Assembly: GCA_026785985.1 (NCBI GenBank)
Contig: JAJAYX010000445.1
Location: 1 to 5,476, forward strand
DNA: 5,476 bases
Source: Rudanella sp.
GTDB lineage: Bacteria; Bacteroidota; Bacteroidia; Cytophagales; Spirosomataceae
Direction: 5' to 3'
Positions 1-4,661 of this stretch are shown here, in pieces. The notes below the pieces were generated by a model. It made no database searches. It was not told the DNA's origin and worked only from the letters and a program-made list of their open reading frames with translations. The position numbers and the translations under genes were made by a program. The stretch's first letter is position 1, and each line of letters begins with the position of its first letter.

Positions 1-258
1 GAGGTTGCGTTGGGCAGTCTCGTAGCTCTGATGCGTAATCTGAATGGTTTGCGTGCCTTTGGGCATTACAACCGTAAAAAAACCTAGCGAATCAGTAGTG
101 GTGCCGAGGCCGGTATCCAGAATCAGGATGTTAGCCCTGACAATGGGTGAGTCGGTACGGCTGTCGCGCACATAGCCGGATAAACGGTAGCGGGATTGGG
201 CGTGGACTGTTGACGTAAAGAAGAATAATAGAACCAGTTTGGATAAAATTCTCGGCAT
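1..258 (-). CDS. Exported protein with carboxypeptidase-regulatory-like domain, probable TonB-dependent receptor (N-terminal part only)
   Basis: Reading the minus strand from the ATG at 258-256 gives 86 codons open to the window edge, so the gene is truncated at its 3' end. Residues 1-20 form a signal peptide: MPRILSK, then a hydrophobic stretch LVLLFFF, then STVHA before a likely signal peptidase I cleavage ahead of QS. There is no lipobox cysteine. Residues 26-86 have the pattern of the CarboxypepD_reg-like beta-sandwich: SGYVRDSRTDSPI, then ANILILDTGLGTTTD, then SLGFFTVVMPKGTQTIQITH. In Bacteroidota this domain usually sits just after the signal peptide of outer-membrane TonB-dependent receptors, ahead of the plug and barrel, but it also heads other exported proteins. 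No plug sequence is visible, so the receptor assignment is an inference. No Shine-Dalgarno sequence precedes the ATG. The gene is divergent from the small gene at 328. Confidence 0.8.
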   Translation of the reverse strand, partial: MPRILSKLVLLFFFTSTVHAQSRYRLSGYVRDSRTDSPIVRANILILDTGLGTTTDSLGFFTVVMPKGTQTIQITHQSYETAQRNL

Positions 259-277
259 GGAATCGTTGTGATTTGAG

Positions 278-285
278 TATGTTTG
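278..285 (+). promoter_or_regulatory. Candidate Bacteroidota -7 box (TATGTTTG)
   Basis: TATGTTTG matches the Bacteroidota primary-sigma -7 consensus TAnnTTTG exactly. It lies in the 69-bp divergent gap and would start transcription around 290, leaving an untranslated leader of roughly 37 nt before the ATG at 328. No TTTG/TTG -33 box sits at the usual spacing: the nearest TTTG, 238-241, is too far upstream. The site therefore rests on one box only. Confidence 0.4.
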
Positions 286-327
286 CGATGGTATCTTAGA
301 TTGATGCCACCCACCGAATAGCCCAAT

Positions 328-537
328 ATGAATAGCGATAAGAACCGCCTTGAACGCGACCATCTGTTAGGTCTCAAGAGGGTTGTTGAACCAGAATTGG
401 CTCGTCTCGAAGCATTATTATTGTTTCACAAGCCGAATGACAGCGATCAGGATTTCGATGACTTTATCAGAAAGGCAGTCTATTACCGCGACATTCTGAA
501 GCGAATCGAATCTGATTTGGCTAAATTAAACAAATAA
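328..537 (+). CDS. Small charged helical protein, function unknown (69 aa)
   Basis: I do not recognise this protein. The start is fixed: an in-frame TAG lies at 319-321 and ATG 328 is the first start codon after it. The product is 69 residues, rich in Leu, Glu, Asp, Lys and Arg, with no signal peptide, membrane segment or cysteine. It reads as two helices, about residues 5-34 (RLERDHLLGLKRVVEPELAR onward) and 43-69 (DFDDFIRKAVYYRDILKRIE onward), joined by an acidic turn around PNDSDQD. It ends in Lys-rich ALAK-like sequence (DLAKLNK). A small cytosolic helical or adaptor-like protein would fit, but nothing shows a role. A -7-like box lies 43 bp upstream of the ATG. The next small gene follows 30 bp downstream and is probably cotranscribed. 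The clean boundaries and amphipathic composition make it likely to be a real gene. Confidence 0.65.
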   Translation: MNSDKNRLERDHLLGLKRVVEPELARLEALLLFHKPNDSDQDFDDFIRKAVYYRDILKRIESDLAKLNK

Positions 538-567
538 ACACAGTTTTAACAACAAATTTCATCAGCT

Positions 568-798
568 ATGGACTTTATCAACAACTTGCTAAAATGTTTA
601 CGGAGTGCATCCCCGGCTGAATTGTCTGCTCTTCATGATGAATATGAAGTTTATTTATCAAGGCTTGACGATCAGGCACGAACGCAGGCGATTAGGCAGG
701 TTGAACCTGTACTGAAAGAATTGATGCAACAATCGCTGGCACGAATGGATTCGGCGGTGACCGCTTATGAGCAACGCCGGGCAACTGTCGCTGTTTAA
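568..798 (+). CDS. Small helical protein, function unknown (76 aa)
   Basis: I do not recognise this protein. An in-frame TAA at 547-549 leaves ATG 568 as the first available start. The 76-residue product looks all-helical and cytosolic: MDFINNLLKCLRSA, then SPAELSALHDEYEVYLSRLD, then DQARTQAIRQVEPVLKELMQ, and a last helix LARMDSAVTAYEQRR before a short hydrophobic end (ATVAV). One cysteine (C10) is present. There is no signal peptide, membrane segment or metal motif. It follows the 69-aa gene by 30 bp on the same strand, so a two-gene transcript is likely. The two proteins show no obvious sequence similarity to each other. No Shine-Dalgarno sequence precedes it, as is normal in Bacteroidota. 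A 109-bp gap separates it from the glycogen synthase gene. Confidence 0.65.
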   Translation: MDFINNLLKCLRSASPAELSALHDEYEVYLSRLDDQARTQAIRQVEPVLKELMQQSLARMDSAVTAYEQRRATVAV

Positions 799-821
799 GG
801 GCGCCATAATTTCCATACAAT

Positions 822-864
822 TGTTGCATCCTGTTGCAGTTTCTGAAATAGAGTCCGTAGTTTG
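822..864 (+). promoter_or_regulatory. Possible promoter/operator region upstream of glycogen synthase
   Basis: The 109-bp gap contains the heptamer TGTTGCA twice, at 822-828 and 832-838, exactly 10 bp (one helical turn) apart. A TAGTTTG at 858-864 is one base short of the TAnnTTTG -7 consensus. It lies 21 bp after a TTG (834-836) that could serve as the -33 box. A protein-binding site overlapping a weak promoter would explain both, but neither element is a full consensus match, so this is a tentative call. Confidence 0.25.
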
Positions 865-907
865 GCCCAACTTTTCAGACTACCCTTTTTAACTCCGTCC
901 GAACACA

Positions 908-2719
908 TTGGAATCCATATTTTCAGCGACAAAACGCAAACTACTCATCGAGATCGCCTGGGAGGTTTGTAATCAGGTAGGTGGTATCTACACCGTCATC
1001 CGGTCGAAAGTCCCGGCAATGGTCGAGAAATGGGACGATAATTACCTGCTGTTGGGGCCGTATTTTCCCCAGAAAGCAGCCGCCGAATTTGAACCCATCA
1101 CCGAACCCGATGAAACCGAAATTGGTCAGACCGTTCGCAAAATGCGGCAACTGGGCTACGAGATCGAGTATGGCTACTGGCTTATTACGGGCCGACCACG
1201 GGTGGTGTTGTTCAACCTGCCGAGTGTTTATCCACAGTTGGATGCCATCAAAGCCGGGCTGTGGGAACACCATAAATTACCTACGCTGGGCGTTGAAGAC
1301 CTTGTCAATCAGACCATTGTCTTTGGCGAAATGACCCGCGTTTTCCTGACGCTCCTCGCCGAAGGACACGCCAAACGGGTTGACTTCTGCGCCCATTTTC
1401 ACGAGTGGATGGCCAGCACCGGTTTGCCCGACCTCCGGCGCGAAAACGTGAAAGTGGCAACCGTGTTCACCACGCACGCCACCATGCTGGGGCGGTATCT
1501 GGCGCAGAATGAACCCGGCTTTTATGGCAAACTGCCTTTTTTCGACTGGCAGAAAGAGGCCAAACATTATGGCATCGAAGCCCAGGCCACCATCGAGCGG
1601 CTGGCCGCTATCAACAGCCACACCTTCACCACAGTTAGCGACGTGACAGCCCGCGAATGTGAGGTTTTTCTGGGTCGTAACCCCGACCTGGTGCTACCCA
1701 ACGGCCTGAATATTACCCGGTTTGCGGCTACCCACGAGTTTCAGAACTTACACGTCAAATACAAGGAAAATATCCACGAGTTTGTGATGGGGCATTTCTT
1801 CCATAACTATTCGTTCGACCTTGAAAAGACGCTTTACTTTTTCACATCGGGCCGGTTTGAGTTTTCAAATAAAGGCTACGACCTGACGCTTGAAGCCCTT
1901 GCCCGCCTGAACTGGCGCATGCGTGAGGCTAATATGGATACGACGGTGGTCATGTTTATGGTGACGAAACAACCTTACCGCTCTATCGACCCCGACGTGC
2001 TGCATACCCGCGCTGTGTTGGATGAGATTCGCGACACCTGCGAGAGTATCGAAAAACAAGTGGGCGAACGACTGTTTCAGGCAGCCGCGTCGGCCAAAGG
2101 CACCAACCTGCCCGACCTCAACAAATTTGTAGATGAATACTGGCAGCTCCGGCTTCGGCGGACGGTTCAAAGCTGGAAAACCAAGAACTTGCCCCCCTTT
2201 GTAACACACGATCTGGTGCAGGAAGACGACATGACGCGGTTTATCCGGAAGGCAAACCTTGTCAACAATGAGTATGACCGGGTTAAGATCGTGTACCACC
2301 CCGATTTCATTGCCTCCACCAACCCGCTGTTCAAACTTGATTACAGCCAGTTTGTGCGGGGTTGCCACCTCGGCGTATTCCCTAGCTATTACGAACCCTG
2401 GGGCTATACTCCGCTCGAATGCGTGGTGCGCGGCATCCCGACCGTTACGAGCGACCAATCGGGCTTTGGGGATTTTATCATGCAAATCATGCGCGACTAC
2501 GAAAATCGGGGTATTTACGTGGTCGACCGGCGCAATCAGAACTTCAACGAAGCTGCCGATCAGCTGGCTAACATTCTCTGGCGGTTTGTCAAAATGAGTC
2601 AGCGCGACCGGATTCAGCAACGGAACCGCGTCGAAAGTATCGCTGAGGTGTTCGATTGGACTAATCTCCGTTCGTATTACGACACGGCGCACGATCTGGC
2701 AATGAAGAGACGGAAATAA
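908..2719 (+). CDS. Glycogen synthase, GT3 family (eukaryotic GYS-like)
   Basis: This cytosolic enzyme extends alpha-1,4-glucan chains by transferring glucose from a nucleotide sugar. The 603-residue product is full length for the catalytic core of GT3 (yeast/animal glycogen synthase) and is collinear with it throughout. The N-terminal Rossmann domain carries VGGIYTV (24-30), HFHEW (163-167) and TTHATMLGRYL (188-198). The C-terminal domain carries GRFEFSNKG (315-323, with R316 and K322 matching the donor-phosphate-binding Arg and Lys). The catalytic E-x7-E is in YEPWGYTPLE (E496 and E504). Residues matching the eukaryotic glucose-6-phosphate pocket are also present (Q279, H282, K286, H487, R568, R572). 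The protein ends at AMKRRK, so the eukaryotic C-terminal phosphorylation tail is absent. An in-frame TAA at 890-892 and the lack of any ATG before the conserved LLIEIAWEV make TTG 908 the only standard start; no Shine-Dalgarno sequence is visible. The NFACT gene begins 17 nt after the stop. The donor (UDP- or ADP-glucose) cannot be read from the sequence. It is not a GT5 (classical GlgA) protein, so I give no symbol. Confidence 0.95.
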   Translation: MESIFSATKRKLLIEIAWEVCNQVGGIYTVIRSKVPAMVEKWDDNYLLLGPYFPQKAAAEFEPITEPDETEIGQTVRKMRQLGYEIEYGYWLITGRPRVVLFNLPSVYPQLDAIKAGLWEHHKLPTLGVEDLVNQTIVFGEMTRVFLTLLAEGHAKRVDFCAHFHEWMASTGLPDLRRENVKVATVFTTHATMLGRYLAQNEPGFYGKLPFFDWQKEAKHYGIEAQATIERLAAINSHTFTTVSDVTARECEVFLGRNPDLVLPNGLNITRFAATHEFQNLHVKYKENIHEFVMGHFFHNYSFDLEKTLYFFTSGRFEFSNKGYDLTLEALARLNWRMREANMDTTVVMFMVTKQPYRSIDPDVLHTRAVLDEIRDTCESIEKQVGERLFQAAASAKGTNLPDLNKFVDEYWQLRLRRTVQSWKTKNLPPFVTHDLVQEDDMTRFIRKANLVNNEYDRVKIVYHPDFIASTNPLFKLDYSQFVRGCHLGVFPSYYEPWGYTPLECVVRGIPTVTSDQSGFGDFIMQIMRDYENRGIYVVDRRNQNFNEAADQLANILWRFVKMSQRDRIQQRNRVESIAEVFDWTNLRSYYDTAHDLAMKRRK

Positions 2720-2736
2720 GTTTCGACCTTTGCGTC

Positions 2737-3408
2737 GTGCATACCAACTATTACTTCCTGCGGCAACTGGCCCCGGCCCTTGAGCCGCATTTGATCGGAT
2801 TGCGCCTGATGGAATGCTACAGTCAGGATCGCGATGAACTGGTGATGGTGTTTGCACAGGCCAAAGGCAAGACGAATTATTACCGTCCTTTCTACCTGAA
2901 AACTACCCTCCGGCCCGAATTTTCGGGCCTTTTGTTCCCGGAGGTGGTGCAACGTGCCCGAACAAATAGTATCGACTTGTTTGGGCAGGTTATTGGCGTT
3001 GATCCCGACGATGCTGAAGCCATTGCCGGGGGCGAAACCGCCGGTCGGGTGGTGACGGGCGTGCGCTCGTTTCTGAACGAACGATGTCTGGGTATTGAGT
3101 TGGAAGGCGATTACACGCTGGTATTCAAGTTTTTTGGTAATCGGCCTAATTTGGTCGCGTTCCAGGGCAACGACGTAGTGGAGTCGTTTAATCAGAAGCT
3201 AGTTTCGGACCAAAATCTCAAGCTCGATGCTATAGACCGCCCCATCGACCAGTCGTACGAAGCGTTCGAACGGGCTGGTTTCGATCATAAAAAGCTGTTT
3301 CCGACGTTTGGGAAAGAGGTAAATGCGTATTTGGGGGAGAAACTATTGGCGGTCACCCCACACCAACCCCTCCCCCGTAGAGAGGGGCTAAAAAATTACC
3401 GAGACTAG
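2737..3408 (+). CDS. NFACT family protein, N-terminal fragment (223 aa)
   Basis: This is the part of the interrupted NFACT gene before the TAG. Residues 1-204 are genuine NFACT-N sequence: MHTNYYFLRQLAPAL, the strand-rich YSQDRDELVMVF, FKFFGNRPNLVAFQGN (130-145), and LFPTFGKEVNAYLGEKL. Residues 205-223 (about AVTPHQPLPRREG to the end) are encoded by the inserted palindrome and are not family sequence. In place of the Asp-Arg pair of B. subtilis RqcH it appears to carry Glu-Arg (E115, R116, in FLNERCLG). Residues 88-105 (VDPDDAEAIAGG onward) look like an extra acidic, glycine-rich loop. On its own the fragment lacks the coiled coil and NFACT-R, so it is unlikely to do the full job. Confidence 0.6.
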   Translation: MHTNYYFLRQLAPALEPHLIGLRLMECYSQDRDELVMVFAQAKGKTNYYRPFYLKTTLRPEFSGLLFPEVVQRARTNSIDLFGQVIGVDPDDAEAIAGGETAGRVVTGVRSFLNERCLGIELEGDYTLVFKFFGNRPNLVAFQGNDVVESFNQKLVSDQNLKLDAIDRPIDQSYEAFERAGFDHKKLFPTFGKEVNAYLGEKLLAVTPHQPLPRREGLKNYRD

Positions 3409-3434
3409 GCCCCTCCCTACGGGGTTGGGCGGTC
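3348..3434. repeat. Short GC-rich palindromic element (MITE/REP-like) inserted in the NFACT gene
   Basis: The heptamer GGCGGTC occurs at 3348-3354 and again at 3428-3434, framing 73 bp that look like a small palindromic mobile repeat. CCAACCCC (3363-3370) is the exact complement of GGGGTTGG (3421-3428). Inside these, GTAGAGAGGGGCTA (3377-3390) pairs with TAGGCCCCTCCCTAC (3406-3420), with one mismatch and one bulged base; the loop is the AT-rich 3391-3405. The left arm also folds on itself (CCCCTC 3367-3372 with GAGGGG 3382-3387). It has no coding capacity, so it would depend on a transposase elsewhere. The heptamers may be a target-site duplication. Alternatively the element may reach the G-rich run at 3445-3457. 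Only one copy lies in this window, so its repetitive nature is inferred from structure. Confidence 0.65.
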
Positions 3435-3444
3435 GGCCGCTGCC

Positions 3445-3453
3445 GGGGGGGGG
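3445..3453 (+). repeat. Nine-G homopolymer run
   Basis: Nine consecutive G follow TGCC just after the palindromic element and encode three glycines directly ahead of the resumed NFACT sequence (WEQIQ). A run of this length is prone to replication slippage and to base-calling error. It lies where a length change would decide whether the downstream NFACT frame matches the upstream one. Confidence 0.75.
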
Positions 3454-3648
3454 TGGGAACAAATCCAGTCCGTTCTGGCCCTGCTGGACAAACCCACCTA
3501 CTACCTGACCACGTTTAACCACCATCCAACCCTATCGCTGGTTCCGATTGGTGAGATTCGGCAAACATTTGACGGCCCGATTGAAGCGCTGAACCGGTTC
3601 TATGTCAACTTTGCCGGGCTGAATTTTTTTGAGCGCGAAAAGGGGGAG

Positions 3649-4464
3649 GTGTTGCGCCTGTTGGACAAACGCCTGAAACGGGCTGAGAGTCAGATCGAAG
3701 CGAGCCTGCAACGGCTCATTGGTCATGAGGAAGGCGCGAGTAACGAAGAGATGGCTAACATTCTGATGGCCAACCTCCACGCCATTGAAGAAGTGCCCGG
3801 CCAACGGTCGCCGGAGCGGGTAGAGTTGTACGATTTCTACCGGGATCAACCCATTCAGATCAAGCTAAAAACCGACCTTACACCCCAGAAGAACGCTGAG
3901 GGTTATTACCGGAAGTCCAAAAACGAGAAAATCGAACTGGACTTTATTCAACAACAGATTGAGCAACGCGAACGGGAAATTGTCGACATTCAACAGCATA
4001 AGCTAGCCATTGCCGAAATTCCCAGCCTGAAAGCATTTCGGAAATACGCCAAACAACATAACATTCTGGCTGATGGGGGTCGGTATGCCGCATCACCAGC
4101 TGCTACGCCGGCTGAGTTATTCAAAATTGTAACTCACGAAGGCTACACCATTCTGATTGGCCGCAACGCCAAAAACAACGACCTGCTCACCCAGCGTTAT
4201 GCCTTCAAAGAAGACCTGTGGCTCCACGCCCGCGACGTTTCCGGCTCGCACGTTGTGATTAAATACCAGGCCGGCAAACGCTTCCCCAAAACCGTGATCG
4301 AGCGGGCTGCCGAGTTAGCCGCCTGGAACTCCAAACGCCGAACCGACAGCCTCTGCCCGGTTATTATGACGCCCAAAAAATTTGTCCGAAAGCCTAAAGG
4401 GCTGGCTGAGGGTCAAGTAGTTGTAGAAAAAGAAGAAGTTGTGATGGTGGTGCCAAAAGGGTGA
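3649..4464 (+). CDS. NFACT family protein, C-terminal fragment (coiled coil and NFACT-R)
   Basis: This is the 3' part of the same interrupted gene. Family sequence already resumes at 3454, but no ATG, GTG or TTG occurs in frame there; GTG 3649 is the first such codon. An AGGGGGAGG run sits immediately before it, too close to be a normal ribosome-binding site; the first in-frame ATG is at 3751. The fragment holds the first coiled-coil arm (LLDKRLKRAESQIEASLQRL), the middle motif NAEGYYRKSKNEKIE, the second arm (DFIQQQIEQREREIVDIQQH) and the complete NFACT-R domain near the C-terminus. Whether it is translated separately is unknown. It is best read as the downstream half of one gene. Confidence 0.5.
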   Translation: MLRLLDKRLKRAESQIEASLQRLIGHEEGASNEEMANILMANLHAIEEVPGQRSPERVELYDFYRDQPIQIKLKTDLTPQKNAEGYYRKSKNEKIELDFIQQQIEQREREIVDIQQHKLAIAEIPSLKAFRKYAKQHNILADGGRYAASPAATPAELFKIVTHEGYTILIGRNAKNNDLLTQRYAFKEDLWLHARDVSGSHVVIKYQAGKRFPKTVIERAAELAAWNSKRRTDSLCPVIMTPKKFVRKPKGLAEGQVVVEKEEVVMVVPKG

Positions 4465-4661
4465 ATACAGGTCTATCTATCGTTTGCCAATGTCTGCACT
4501 TCGGTGGGTATTTGCCCGCTCAACCAATCCGAGAAGCTGGCTGTGTGCTGATCCTGTTCATTTGGAAACCCACGACTCAAACGCATTTTCCAGATCAATC
4601 AATTCTTGGAATAGTGCGGTGGTCATTGATTCGTATGGTTTGGGGGTTTACCGGGAAGCGA

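Larger units (their letters stand above)
2737..4464 (+). pseudogene. rqcH: NFACT family protein (RqcH/Rqc2-like), interrupted by palindromic insertion with in-frame stop
   Basis: NFACT proteins bind stalled 50S-peptidyl-tRNA complexes. In bacteria RqcH adds C-terminal alanine tails that mark the chain for proteolysis. The frame from GTG 2737 gives the family start MHTNYYFLRQL and the NFACT-N domain. At about residue 205 it enters a GC-rich palindrome that ends in TAG (3406-3408). The same frame then resumes at WEQIQSVL (from 3454). It continues through a coiled-coil middle (LLDKRLKRAESQI; NAEGYYRKSKNEKIELD) to the C-terminal NFACT-R domain, with GRNAKNNDLL (residues 475-484, numbering through the stop), DLWLHARDVSGSHVVI (493-508) and PVIMTPKKFVRKPKG. 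Counted through the stop it spans 575 codons, close to the usual length for the family plus an insert of roughly 30 codons. All domains are otherwise intact, so the event looks recent. It could be a dead gene, a gene expressed as two chains, one rescued by stop readthrough, or a sequence error. GTG is the start because it begins the conserved N-terminus and no ATG lies between it and the glycogen synthase stop. Confidence 0.8.

Noticed and set aside
123..377. 84-codon minus-strand open frame across the divergent gap
   Set aside because: It overlaps both the signal-peptide gene and the start of the 69-aa gene, which have better support. Its product is rich in Arg, Ser and Tyr with no coherent structure.
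858..876. Small near-palindrome AGTTTGGCCCAACT upstream of the glycogen synthase
   Set aside because: The stem is very short and imperfect and overlaps the promoter-like box. It is not enough to call an operator or terminator separately.
1865..2857. Long (330-codon) open frame on the minus strand
   Set aside because: It lies opposite the well-conserved glycogen synthase and the start of the NFACT gene, and its product has no recognisable fold or motif. It is explained by the GC-rich codon usage of the plus-strand gene.
3363..3428. Palindrome read as a transcription terminator
   Set aside because: It lies inside the NFACT reading frame with family sequence on both sides and no T tract after it. 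A mobile palindromic repeat explains it better, although it might still slow transcription.
4597..4631. Inverted repeat AATCAAT/ATTGATT as a bidirectional terminator between the convergent genes
   Set aside because: The stem is only 7 bp, AT-only except for one pair, has a loop of about 21 nt and no following T run. It is too weak to call.
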